In this document: one piece after another, positions 35,030 to 43,305 of the stretch | Layout: the number at the start of each line of letters is the position of its first letter | Numbering within the stretch: the first letter of the stretch is position 1 | Source: Gammaproteobacteria bacterium | Lineage (GTDB): Bacteria; Pseudomonadota; Gammaproteobacteria; Pseudomonadales; Pseudohongiellaceae | NCBI GenBank assembly: GCA_009692305.1 | Contig: SHZK01000002.1 | Span: 1-64,000, forward strand | Length of the DNA stretch: 64,000 nt | Direction: 5' to 3' | Notes under the pieces: model-generated | What the model saw: the letters and a program-made list of their open reading frames with translations, nothing else | Database searches by the model: none | Told to the model about the DNA's origin: nothing | Made by a program: the position numbers and the translations under genes

Positions 35030-36232
35030 ATGTCATCTTTCCGAATTGTTACTTCAACCCTGCTCGCCAGCGCCGCCGTGTTACTGGCCGCCTGCAGCGA
35101 TTCCGGTTCCACCAATACCGCAGCGACAGCTGCTTCCAGCGAACCAGCAGCAGCGCCTGCAGCAGCACCAATGGTGATGGCGGCAGGCAATGCGATCTCC
35201 GGTGAAGGCTTCTCCGGTCCTGTGCCCACAGTTACCCAGAATTGGGGGGCTTTACCGGCTGGCCGCACCTGGGGCTCGACTGCGGGTATCGATATCGACC
35301 CCATTGACGGTCAGATCTGGGCCTACGAGCGCTGTGGCGCGGGCAGTTTTGGCGCCGGCGCACCGATTACCTGTGACACCAATCCAGTAGATCCAATTTT
35401 CAAGTTTGATCGTGCGACCGGAGCAGTACTGGCCAATTTCGGCGCTGGTGTGATGCAGACACCCCACGGGATTCACGTCGATGCCGAAGGCAACGTGTGG
35501 ATCGCCGACTTTGCTGCCAATCCTGAAGGCACCAAGGGCATGCAAGTACACAAGTTCAGCTCAACTGGCGAACTGCTCATGAGCCTGGGCACTGCAGGTC
35601 AGGCCGGCAATGACTCCAGCCATTTCAACCAACCAAACGATGTAATCGTAGGCCCGGATGGCAGCATTTATGTTTCTGACGGCCACAACGCACAAGGCAT
35701 GATTACCAATCAGGCCATGGCCGAAGGTCGCGCCAATGGCGAAACCTCCCGCATCATGAAGTTCGCCGCTGATGGCACCTTTATCAAGCAGTGGGGCGAA
35801 ATCGGCGTGCTCCATGGTGAATTCCGTACCCCCCACGCAATGGAATTCGACTCACTGGGTCGCCTGTGGGTAGCTGACCGTGGCAATCATCGCATCGAGA
35901 TTTATGACCAGGACGGCAATTACCTCGAATCCCGTTACAACTTCAGCCGCATCAGCGGCCTGTTCATCACTGACGATGACATGGTCTATGCCATCGATTC
36001 CGAATCCAGCCCAACCGGTCATCCTGGCTGGCGCAATGGCGTTCGCAGCGGCTCCATTCATGCTGACGTCGTCACCGGCTTTATCCAGCCCTTCGAACGC
36101 GAAGACCGGGTTTATCAAGGCACCGCCGGCGAAGGCGTAGCAGTTGATGCGGATGGCAATGTCTACGCCGCCGAAGGTCCAAACTCCCTGACTCAAGCTG
36201 GTGGTGCATTTACAAAGTACACGTTTAACTAA
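35030..36232 (+). CDS. NHL-repeat lipoprotein
   Basis: 400 residues, AACAGGAGCAACC before ATG. Lipobox LLAACS at about residue 22 and an Ala/Ser/Pro-rich linker (to residue 60) place it at a membrane, outward-facing. NHL blades follow: GIHVDAEGNVWIADFAANPE, NQPNDVIVGPDGSIYVSDGH, FDSLGRLWVADRGNHRIEIY and VDADGNVYAAEGP. Very close in arrangement to the gene at 50746 (both start the propeller with NWG/DWG-x-LPAG). Peptidyl-alpha-hydroxyglycine lyase-like fold; activity unknown. Confidence 0.8.
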   Translation: MSSFRIVTSTLLASAAVLLAACSDSGSTNTAATAASSEPAAAPAAAPMVMAAGNAISGEGFSGPVPTVTQNWGALPAGRTWGSTAGIDIDPIDGQIWAYERCGAGSFGAGAPITCDTNPVDPIFKFDRATGAVLANFGAGVMQTPHGIHVDAEGNVWIADFAANPEGTKGMQVHKFSSTGELLMSLGTAGQAGNDSSHFNQPNDVIVGPDGSIYVSDGHNAQGMITNQAMAEGRANGETSRIMKFAADGTFIKQWGEIGVLHGEFRTPHAMEFDSLGRLWVADRGNHRIEIYDQDGNYLESRYNFSRISGLFITDDDMVYAIDSESSPTGHPGWRNGVRSGSIHADVVTGFIQPFEREDRVYQGTAGEGVAVDADGNVYAAEGPNSLTQAGGAFTKYTFN

Positions 36233-36252
36233 CAAATATTGGCCAGCTAACT

Positions 36253-36297
36253 AAAGGTGTCAGATTTATTTTTCAAAATAGATCTGACACCTTTTTT
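36253..36297 (+). terminator. REP-like hairpin terminator after the NHL lipoprotein
   Basis: AAAGGTGTCAGAT (36253-36265) pairs with ATCTGACACCTTT (36282-36294) and runs into T6. A degenerate extra half (AGATCTGAAACTTTTTT) follows at 36319-36335. Confidence 0.8.
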
Positions 36298-36351
36298 GTT
36301 TTGTTGATTTTCGAATTAGATCTGAAACTTTTTTCTTCCTAGGAACTGCAA

Positions 36352-36498
36352 GCGCTGGGTGAATGGGTATTGTGACACCAGCGATCAAAGCGCAGCACCG
36401 ACTGACCGAGGAAGACCGCTTTACAGGGCTTCCGACCGAGGGAGGGCACCCTGGAGGGGTGCGCGCTGCAGAGGTCACAAAACCCATTTACCCGGCGC
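36352..36498 (+). ncRNA. Structured element 1 (candidate RNA), 147 bp
   Basis: Arms 36352-36376 and 36474-36498 pair at 22 of 25 positions (outer GCGC, inner TTGTGAC). Next inside, CAGCG pairs CGCTG. The core 36387-36446 is identical over 60 bases to 58765-58824. It contains the hairpin GGAAG/CTTCC (36410-36414 with 36429-36433) with loop ACCGCTTTACAGGG, then GAGGGAGGGCACCCTGGAGG. ORFs across it are by-products. The architecture recalls compact RNAs of the HEARO/omegaRNA kind, but no associated nuclease is in the window, so the class is open. Confidence 0.6.
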
Positions 36499-36580
36499 GA
36501 TCTATCAGACTCAATACATCCGGTGCGATCTCGCAGACTCAACAGACCCAAAGCGATCTATCAGACTCAATAAACCCAAC
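36497..36580 (+). repeat. 28-bp direct repeat, 3 units, 3' of element 1
   Basis: Units start at 36497, 36525 and 36553, each opening GCGATCT and sharing CAGACTCAA; a fourth degenerate unit may follow to about 36608. It begins on the last bases of the element's 3' arm. The same period and GCGATC head occur after element 3. Confidence 0.85.
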
Positions 36581-36641
36581 ACCATCCAATTCAATTGAGA
36601 CAAATTAGCAATCTGCATTACCTCCATCGAATGGGTCAACT

Positions 36642-37271
36642 ATGAATCTCGAAAAACTAAAACGCGCTGAACGTATTTTTATGCATCGCTATCCGGGAGG
36701 ATTCGGACATCCGGAGATGATGGCGCTTGGTAAAAAACACAAGATGGACAAGATGACCACGGCCGTGCAGGAGCGCTTCGCAAAGAAGCAATTCCGGGAT
36801 ACCGCAGACACACTGCAAAGCCTGATCAAGATAGTTACATCTTCATCCATGGTATCCATATTCGAGAAACCGAAGTTCCGGGATTTCGTCAATGGCCTCG
36901 AACCGAAGTATCAGAATGCGCTGGTGAGCGGATTGAAGGAACAACTGCATGGAGATGAACAGAAAGGATTCGAGAAAGTACTGGGAGTATTGCAGACCGG
37001 CAAAATGGCGAAGTGGTCGCTGATCAGTATCGTGCCAGTGTATTTCCACCCGCAACACGATGTGTTTGTAAAACCGACAACTGCCAAAGGCGTAATTTCT
37101 TATTTCGCACTGGAGTCACTGCACTACAAACCACAACCGAGTTGGGCATTCTATGCAGAGTTCCGCGACCTGATTAACCAGATGAAAACCAGGGTTGATG
37201 CGACGCTGTCACCGAACAACGCCGCATTTACCGGATTTCTGATGATGAGTCTTGCCGCTACACTCGAATGA
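36642..37271 (+). CDS. Hypothetical cytosolic protein, 209 aa
   Basis: No signal or membrane segment. Opens NLEKLKRAERIFMHRYPGGF, a lysine- and helix-rich domain with KKHKMDKMTTAVQERFAKKQ, then a C-terminal part with VYFHPQHDVFVKPTTAKGV and YYKPQPSWAFYAEFRD-like aromatic clusters (actual FALESLHYKPQPSWAFYAEF). Codon use and length look real. I do not recognise the family; it has the look of a conserved hypothetical of Gammaproteobacteria. It stands alone, convergent with the NIPSNAP gene. Confidence 0.6.
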   Translation: MNLEKLKRAERIFMHRYPGGFGHPEMMALGKKHKMDKMTTAVQERFAKKQFRDTADTLQSLIKIVTSSSMVSIFEKPKFRDFVNGLEPKYQNALVSGLKEQLHGDEQKGFEKVLGVLQTGKMAKWSLISIVPVYFHPQHDVFVKPTTAKGVISYFALESLHYKPQPSWAFYAEFRDLINQMKTRVDATLSPNNAAFTGFLMMSLAATLE

Positions 37272-37282
37272 GTGTTAGCGCC

Positions 37283-37741
37283 TTACTTCAGTTTTGAATA
37301 ATCAGTAGCGCTCATCATGAAAGTATTGGCTGTGATCGGTACATTGTATTTCTCGCGCAGCGCCACCCATTCTGCATCGGTACGGAATGCAGTCCACACT
37401 TCCTCACGATGGGCACGATCGCGATAGGCCAACATCCACACCAAGGTGTTAGGGTCATCGAGACGCTGCCACACCGCAACAATCTCGGCACCAAGACGCT
37501 CGAAGATACCGATTTCCGCTTCGCGGAAACGCTGATGCAACATATTAATACCACCATTGCCATCAACAGCAGGTGCGGCGGTATACATGCGCATTTCGAA
37601 GCAGCGTGAATCGGCGGCGACGTTGCCTGACAGGTCGGCAGACAATTGGCCGGAAGGACCGCATGGGGGCGGAGTCTCCGCGGCAAAGGCCATTCCGCCA
37701 ATACCAAGCCCGAATAGTAGTGTGATTAGAATCTTGTGCAT
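37283..37741 (-). CDS. Exported NIPSNAP-family protein
   Basis: 152 residues, CAAGGAGATACAC before ATG. Signal peptide ILITLLFGLGIGGMAFAAE, then a ferredoxin-like NIPSNAP half: CFEMRMYTAAPAVDGN, HQRFREAEIGIFERLGAEIV and DPNTLVWMLAYRDRAHREEVW. The family dimerises through a ferredoxin-like sheet; no enzymatic role established. PCGPSG after the signal plus CFEMR gives two cysteines. Confidence 0.85.
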   Translation of the reverse strand: MHKILITLLFGLGIGGMAFAAETPPPCGPSGQLSADLSGNVAADSRCFEMRMYTAAPAVDGNGGINMLHQRFREAEIGIFERLGAEIVAVWQRLDDPNTLVWMLAYRDRAHREEVWTAFRTDAEWVALREKYNVPITANTFMMSATDYSKLK

Positions 37742-37842
37742 GTGTATCTCCTTGTTTGCAGTGGGTCTTGCGTGAATGTAGACGAAATGCCGTTTACAAA
37801 ATATATTTATGTGATGAATTAAAATTTGTCACATTTAATTGA

Positions 37843-38658
37843 TTAGTCTGGTTTCTCGAATGCGAGTACAAATTGATCAGTACGCCCCTGAATGTCTTCG
37901 TCGAACACGATGCGGGAGCGATCATCAATCGTACTGCGCAGCGCATCGGTAGTTGCCACCAATACAAAACCGCGCGCCTCGATTTCCTGCCGCGCGAAAA
38001 TTTCAACAATACGGTGCAGATCCCCCGCTGCTTCATTTTCCGCATCCGGTTCGGCGGCATGATCCACTACGACGAAGCGACCACCGGGTTTTAACGCGCG
38101 ATATACCTGATCCAGAAAATAGCTGACGTTGGCTGGACTGCCTGTGCGCACGTATTTTTCGCCGTCATAACTTTTCGGTATGACATACAGATCATGAAAG
38201 GCCATGACGATCAGCGCGGCATCGAGACTGTTATCAGTCAAATCGAGGTTAATGCCACTGCCAGTGCAGCGCGTGATCCGGCCCGGATCACGCTTGTCGA
38301 AACGATCACGCAAACCATTTATGCCCCAGGCTTCAAAGCCGAGGTTGTTATGCAGTAATGCCTCGCCCTGTTCGCCCAGCACACTCGCCAGCAATTCGCT
38401 GTAGTAGCCCCCGGACCCGAAAATATCAACCACCCTGTCGCCCGGCTCCAGCATGAGCAAGGGAATCACGAACTGCGGTTTGCTGTTCTGGTCGCGCTCA
38501 ATGTCCGCGGCGAGCCTGCCGGGTTTCGCCATTGCGGCCAGCACCGCAGTCTCGTCGATGACGTCGCCGTAGCCCGGCACAGCACAAGAAATTGCCCATG
38601 CAAAAACGAGAAAGGGGACGGATTTAACCAGTCCCCTCCCGGTATTTGCCAATGTCAT
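37843..38658 (-). CDS. Exported class I SAM-dependent methyltransferase-like protein
   Basis: 271 residues from ATG 38658; the longer frame to 38775 would overlap the aminotransferase. Signal-like N terminus (SVPFLVFAWAISCAVPGYG). Rossmann marks: LEPGDRVVDIFGSGGYYSEL (SAM glycine loop, about 80), DAALIVMAFHDLYVIP, LKPGGRFVVVDHAAEP. Exported methyltransferase-fold proteins of this type exist in proteobacteria; whether SAM is available outside the cytosol is doubtful. Follows the aminotransferase by 31 bp. Confidence 0.7.
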   Translation of the reverse strand: MTLANTGRGLVKSVPFLVFAWAISCAVPGYGDVIDETAVLAAMAKPGRLAADIERDQNSKPQFVIPLLMLEPGDRVVDIFGSGGYYSELLASVLGEQGEALLHNNLGFEAWGINGLRDRFDKRDPGRITRCTGSGINLDLTDNSLDAALIVMAFHDLYVIPKSYDGEKYVRTGSPANVSYFLDQVYRALKPGGRFVVVDHAAEPDAENEAAGDLHRIVEIFARQEIEARGFVLVATTDALRSTIDDRSRIVFDEDIQGRTDQFVLAFEKPD

Positions 38659-38689
38659 CAGGATTTTGGTTGTTATACGAGCACCTGTT

Positions 38690-39841
38690 TTATGCAAGTA
38701 CTTTTCTAAACACGGCAACCGCTTGCTGCATTTCTTCCCTGCTGCCCAGGGAAATGCGGCAGTGGGTGTTTTCAAAGGGCGGGAAGTCGCGCCCTACCAG
38801 AATCTTTTGCTCGAGACAGGCGGCACGGAATTCACTCGCAGGACGGCGTACGTTTACGAAGATATGGTTGGTTTGAGAGTCGGCAACTTCGTAACCCACC
38901 TCGCGAATGGCGGCCACGGTAAATGTGCGAATCTCCGCATTCTCTTTACTTTCCCATTCGATATGTTCCTTGTCCTTAAACGCTGTCAGCGCAGCGATGG
39001 CCGCGAGCATGTTGATGTCGCCCATATTCCACGCCTTTTGCATGGCACGCAATTTGTCGGCATGACCCAATGCGTAACCGACGCGCAGGCCAGCCATGCC
39101 ATGGGCTTTAGAGAAGGAGCGCGTGATGAATACGTTGGGAAGTTCTTTCACCAGCGGCAATGCTGTCTGCATTGAGGCGGGATCGGCGTAGTTGATATAC
39201 GCCTCATCCAGATGCACATGAATGTCCGGCGTTTCACTCAGCACCCGCCGCACGAAGTTCTCGATCGCAGCATAGGAATGCACAGTGCCAGTAGGATTAT
39301 TCGGGTTACATACGTACACCAGACCGGCGCCGCGGGCCGCGTCAGCCATGGCCTCGAGATCCAGGCTCATGGACTGGTCTACCGTAATGCGCTTGATTGG
39401 CGCACCGATGTTAGTCGCCATGCCTTCGCTGGTGCTGTAAGTCGGACCGGCGGTGACGAATGCGCGCTCTGGACTGCAGAATGCTCGCACCGCCCCTTCC
39501 AATAAAGGTGTAGAGCCGGTACCGAGCAGGACATTGTCATTTGCCAGACCGTAGCTTTCCGCAATGGCGGCTTGTAACTCATTCACATGATCCGGTGGAT
39601 AACCCCGTCCGAGCCGGTGGTTGATGTGGGAATGCAGCGCCTCCAGCGTTTTCGGGCCGGGGCCGCGCGCGCTTTCATTCTGGTTAAGCTGCATGATGCC
39701 GCCATCGTAGACCCTTGTTTCCGGGGTCGGTCCGGGCGTGGCAGCGGCAGCACCTGACCCTTTGCTAACGGTATTCGAGAGCAGTCCGGCGGCAGCGCCG
39801 AGACCAAGTGTTCCAACAAAACCGCGACGTGTTATTTTCAT
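38690..39841 (-). CDS. Tat-exported PLP aminotransferase (HisC-like)
   Basis: 383 residues, AAGGGAG before ATG 39841. N terminus TRRGFVGTLGLGAAAGLLSN is a twin-arginine signal. The catalytic domain is class I/II aminotransferase, closest to histidinol-phosphate aminotransferase: MQLNQNESARGPGP, YVCNPNNPTGTVHS, VHLDEAYINYADP, TRSFSKAHGMAGLRVGYALG with the PLP lysine (about 248). Tat export fits a protein that folds around PLP first. Not likely to serve histidine synthesis; perhaps amine removal in the periplasm. Confidence 0.85.
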   Translation of the reverse strand: MKITRRGFVGTLGLGAAAGLLSNTVSKGSGAAAATPGPTPETRVYDGGIMQLNQNESARGPGPKTLEALHSHINHRLGRGYPPDHVNELQAAIAESYGLANDNVLLGTGSTPLLEGAVRAFCSPERAFVTAGPTYSTSEGMATNIGAPIKRITVDQSMSLDLEAMADAARGAGLVYVCNPNNPTGTVHSYAAIENFVRRVLSETPDIHVHLDEAYINYADPASMQTALPLVKELPNVFITRSFSKAHGMAGLRVGYALGHADKLRAMQKAWNMGDINMLAAIAALTAFKDKEHIEWESKENAEIRTFTVAAIREVGYEVADSQTNHIFVNVRRPASEFRAACLEQKILVGRDFPPFENTHCRISLGSREEMQQAVAVFRKVLA

Positions 39842-39971
39842 TTAGTACTCCCTTGCCCGAGCGGACGAAGAATGTCGGTTGGGCTGATAATACGCAATAA
39901 TCGCGCTTGGAGTAAAAGCAAATCTCCCGAAACAGGCTGTTTTCGGAGCGCCTGATTCCACCTGGCTCTGA

Positions 39972-40592
39972 CTAATCCAGAGCGTCGACACTGTCACGCG
40001 CAGTAACAAGTGCATGCCAGCGCCACAAATTGGTCAGTCCTGCGTCTGGTTTCAAACCAACCAAGGTGCGGGCAAAATCCACGCCGCAAATCAGCGTTAT
40101 ATCCGCTACGGTAAAACGCGAGCCCGCCACATACTCCGAATTCGCAAACTCCTTATCGAGTCTTTCATAATACTTGTTCACATTCACATCGCTGACTGCT
40201 TTTGCTTCTGGAATAGTCTTGTAGATTCCCATCTTGGCAACGATGGGACCGTTCACCCAGGACACACCGATTTGCGACCACAACTCGGTTTCCATCTGCC
40301 GATTGCGCATTTCGATAAAGCCCATTTCGTAGGCATCAGTGCCGAACAGATTCCGCTGCGGATGAATCTGTTCAAGATAGCGACAAATCGCGATCGACTC
40401 AGACAGGTAACGGCCATCGTCCAATTCCAGTACCGGTAGCTTGCCGCTGGGATTTTTCTGGAGAAACTGCGGCGTCTTATGCTCGCCTTTCATCATGTCC
40501 ACCTGGACCAGATCGTAGGCTATGCCTTTCTCGGCCAGAAATATTTTTACCTTGCGCGGATTTGGCGCCGTGCCGTAACTGTAAAGTTTCAT
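39972..40592 (-). CDS. Glutathione S-transferase family protein
   Basis: 206 residues from ATG 40592 with AAGGAAGAAGGTG upstream. Thioredoxin-like N domain: YGTAPNPRKVKIFLAEKGI, NPSGKLPVLELDDGRYLSES (cis-Pro and ESxAI glutathione site), AICRYLEQIHP; all-helical C domain with VAGSRFTVADITLICGVDF. A Ser/Thr-type active site near Y-G-T-A-P-N is likely. Detoxification or isomerase role; substrate unknown. Confidence 0.88.
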   Translation of the reverse strand: MKLYSYGTAPNPRKVKIFLAEKGIAYDLVQVDMMKGEHKTPQFLQKNPSGKLPVLELDDGRYLSESIAICRYLEQIHPQRNLFGTDAYEMGFIEMRNRQMETELWSQIGVSWVNGPIVAKMGIYKTIPEAKAVSDVNVNKYYERLDKEFANSEYVAGSRFTVADITLICGVDFARTLVGLKPDAGLTNLWRWHALVTARDSVDALD

Positions 40593-40610
40593 CACCTTCT
40601 TCCTTATTGC

Positions 40611-40862
40611 TTATTCCGGCTCCCGTTTGCGATCCGCACTCAGGGTATCCCTGACATAACCGGATAAGGGTTTCTCTTCGCCGAGATTATTTACCAGGAT
40701 CATGGTGCCACCGAGAATGGAGACACCTATTGTTACGCCTAAAATAAATGAGATGCGCAAAAACATGTGAATATGAATGCCCGTGTAATACTCACCGATT
40801 ATCGAGATTGCATTGATCAGCACGAAGGAGATACCGAAAACCAACCAGACGATTTTTCTCAT
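40611..40862 (-). CDS. Small two-helix membrane protein, 83 aa
   Basis: From ATG 40862 with GCAGGAG 6 bases upstream. Helices IVWLVFGISFVLINAISIIG and FLRISFILGVTIGVSILGG, then a charged tail (YVRDTLSADRKREPE). No known family recognised. Between the PQQ gene (stop... start order on the minus strand) and the GST gene, probably one transcript. Confidence 0.55.
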   Translation of the reverse strand: MRKIVWLVFGISFVLINAISIIGEYYTGIHIHMFLRISFILGVTIGVSILGGTMILVNNLGEEKPLSGYVRDTLSADRKREPE

Positions 40863-40909
40863 GCGGTCTCCTGCGTGCGCGATTACATGCTGCATTCCAG
40901 GTTAATTGC

Positions 40910-43066
40910 TCAGGGCAATCGATATGCCACCAGCGCGCCAGGCGTATCGGTGCGTGAGCTGCCAATCTGTACCACGATGTACTGCTTGTCCTCGTGCAGA
41001 TAAGTCATCATGCCGTACTGGGCCGGTGCCGGTAGCGGCACACTGGCCAGAATCTCTCCAGTGAATTTATCCCTGGCATTGAGTGTGAGGGGATCTTCAT
41101 CGGGCTCGAACTGCACCCCGCCTTCGCTCATCGCTCGCGCCTGCACCAGAACATCACCGGTGACCATCTGGATCGACCAGCCGAGTCCGCCAGTATCAGG
41201 AATATCTACTCCCTGCAGCATCGGATGATTTTTGAATAAATCCGGAGTCGGGCCGATTGGCAAGGACCAGGTCTTGTCACCAGTATTCATGTTGTATGCG
41301 GTGAGCTGGCTTTCCATGGGCTTGTAGAGGGGAAGGCCCTCGATTGTTGGCAAGCCGCCGCCACCGCCACCGGGCAACCATGCTGCTACCGTGCGACCGG
41401 TCGTAGGAGTACTGTTAGGAGTTACACCACCTTCACCCGGACGCGGATAATTCGGATTGTCGCGATCGACGCCATTCGTCGCCTGCATGAAACCAGGGGC
41501 GAAGCAGCTGCGACTATGGGAGTTGTACATCATGCCCGTGCTGGGATCGGCCACCGGCGGATGTGGAATGATATTACCGCCACCAAGGCAACCGATGTTG
41601 TTGATGAAATCGTTGTCATGATCAGCTGGCAGTGGTGGCACGTAGAGGCCGCCAACCCGATAGCCATTCAGAATCACCATTGCCTGTTCTTTCAATGCCG
41701 GCGTGTAATCGATAACGAATTCTTCGGTCAGACCATTCGTGACAATAGGATCCACCGGTTCCGGCCAGGTCGGATACGGTTGGGTCGGAGAGGTCCAGTT
41801 GCCTGGCACTTCAGTTTGCATGACCGGACGTTCTTCAATCGGCCAGATTGGTTCACCAGTCTCGCGATTGAATGCGAACACGAGCCCTTGTTTCGTATTC
41901 TGGATCAGCGCGGGAATGAGCTGACCGTTCACCGTGAGATCCATCAGCATCGGCGGCGTCGGCAGATCGTAGTTCCATTGATCGCTATGATGAATCTGGA
42001 AATGCCAGCGACGTTCGCCAGTTTTGACATCCAGTGCCAGCACGCTGCCACCGAATAAATTGTTACCGGGGCGATGCCCGGCATAAGACTGCACGGTGGA
42101 CGCATTCGTCACCATGTACACCAGACCCAGCGCCGGATCGGCCGAGGCTGGTGCCCAGGTGGAGATGTCACCGGAGAAACGCCAGGCATCGTTCAGCCAG
42201 GTTTCGTGTCCGACTTCGCCGGGGCGCGGAATGGAATGAAACTTCCACAGGAAGGCACCGGTGGCGGCATCAAATCCCATGATGTCACCCGGTACGTTTT
42301 CGATGCGAGTCTGGCCATAGCTCGGTTGATGACCAACCAATACCACGACCACACCATTCACCACGATCGGTGGTGCCGAGGCAGTGACCATGCCGAGCTC
42401 ACGGGGAATGCCGTAATCAGCATCATAGCTGCCGCCAGCCACCAGATAATCCTGCCAGGGACCCCAGTCTTCCACGAGGCGCGGAATCAGGTCGACGACA
42501 CCGGTTTCCGGATAGCCACCAACCGGGAACGCGGTGCCCCAGTTCTCCAGCGGTAAGCCGGTTTTGGCATCCAGTGCCCACAGGAAGAAACCCGGGGTAG
42601 TGATATAGATAACACCACGGCCATTGACCTCGGCATAGGCCACGCCTTTACCGTAAGCCTGGCGCGGCGAACGCTGGTGCCGAATTGTTTCCGGTTCACG
42701 AAATGTCCACAAGTTCTCGCCGGTTGCCGGGTCGATCGCGACTACCTGACGGCGGGGTGTGGCAACTGTATATAGTGTGTTCTCTACATAGATTGGCGTG
42801 GCCCGTGAGAAATAGTCGAGATTGGGGCCGAAGTTATCGCTGCGCCAGATCCAAGCCTGCTCGAGGTCGGCGAAATTGCTGCGATTAATCTGATCGAGGG
42901 GCGAATAGCGCGTGTGTCCGGCATCGCCGCCGAGGTAACGCCATTCACCATTTTCTGTGCCAGGCAGCTGCTGCGCGGTAGCCAGCATCGTGGCCAGCAG
43001 GCCGGTGACAACTGCCATAGTTTGGGCGATACGTTGCTGTAGCTTGAATGTGGACGCAATGCTCAT
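40910..43066 (-). CDS. PQQ-dependent dehydrogenase (glucose-dehydrogenase-like)
   Basis: 718 residues, AGAGGAACCAGTTC before ATG. Signal peptide near TGLLATMLATAQQ. Propeller opening EWRYLGGDAGHTRYSPLDQI, blades AIDPATGENLWTFREPE, LDVKTGERRWHFQIHHSDQW and FNRETGEPIWPIEERP; ends LVAYRLP. A loop with AWLPGGGGGGLPTIEG is unusual. The WHFQ-x-x-H-SDQWNYDLP block is the family's PQQ/metal neighbourhood. Periplasmic, no heme or membrane anchor seen. Electron acceptor must be separate. Confidence 0.87.
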   Translation of the reverse strand: MSIASTFKLQQRIAQTMAVVTGLLATMLATAQQLPGTENGEWRYLGGDAGHTRYSPLDQINRSNFADLEQAWIWRSDNFGPNLDYFSRATPIYVENTLYTVATPRRQVVAIDPATGENLWTFREPETIRHQRSPRQAYGKGVAYAEVNGRGVIYITTPGFFLWALDAKTGLPLENWGTAFPVGGYPETGVVDLIPRLVEDWGPWQDYLVAGGSYDADYGIPRELGMVTASAPPIVVNGVVVVLVGHQPSYGQTRIENVPGDIMGFDAATGAFLWKFHSIPRPGEVGHETWLNDAWRFSGDISTWAPASADPALGLVYMVTNASTVQSYAGHRPGNNLFGGSVLALDVKTGERRWHFQIHHSDQWNYDLPTPPMLMDLTVNGQLIPALIQNTKQGLVFAFNRETGEPIWPIEERPVMQTEVPGNWTSPTQPYPTWPEPVDPIVTNGLTEEFVIDYTPALKEQAMVILNGYRVGGLYVPPLPADHDNDFINNIGCLGGGNIIPHPPVADPSTGMMYNSHSRSCFAPGFMQATNGVDRDNPNYPRPGEGGVTPNSTPTTGRTVAAWLPGGGGGGLPTIEGLPLYKPMESQLTAYNMNTGDKTWSLPIGPTPDLFKNHPMLQGVDIPDTGGLGWSIQMVTGDVLVQARAMSEGGVQFEPDEDPLTLNARDKFTGEILASVPLPAPAQYGMMTYLHEDKQYIVVQIGSSRTDTPGALVAYRLP

Positions 43067-43305
43067 GAACTGGTTCCTCTGCTTCTGGTTATGGACGCGC
43101 TCTGCTGAAAGCTATTCCCGTTTACATTTCTCTATTGTTGTTAAAGGCGTCTCTGGAACAGGAGAGTAAGAGCTTGAGAGAACGAAGTCCACCAGCAGGG
43201 CGAAAGCATGGTTTGCCCTGGCAAATTCATTTATCCTGTCGCCTCAAAGTTGTTCCTGCATTTGCATAACCCGCTGGCGTTACCGGGTCTTCTGGAGATA
43301 AATCG

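Noticed and set aside
36363-36608. Small ORFs across elements 1 and 3 encoding a shared AQHRLTEEDRFTGLP peptide
   Set aside because: The shared peptide is explained by the identical 60-base core; frames differ outside it and lack ribosome sites. Nucleotide-level structure explains the conservation better.
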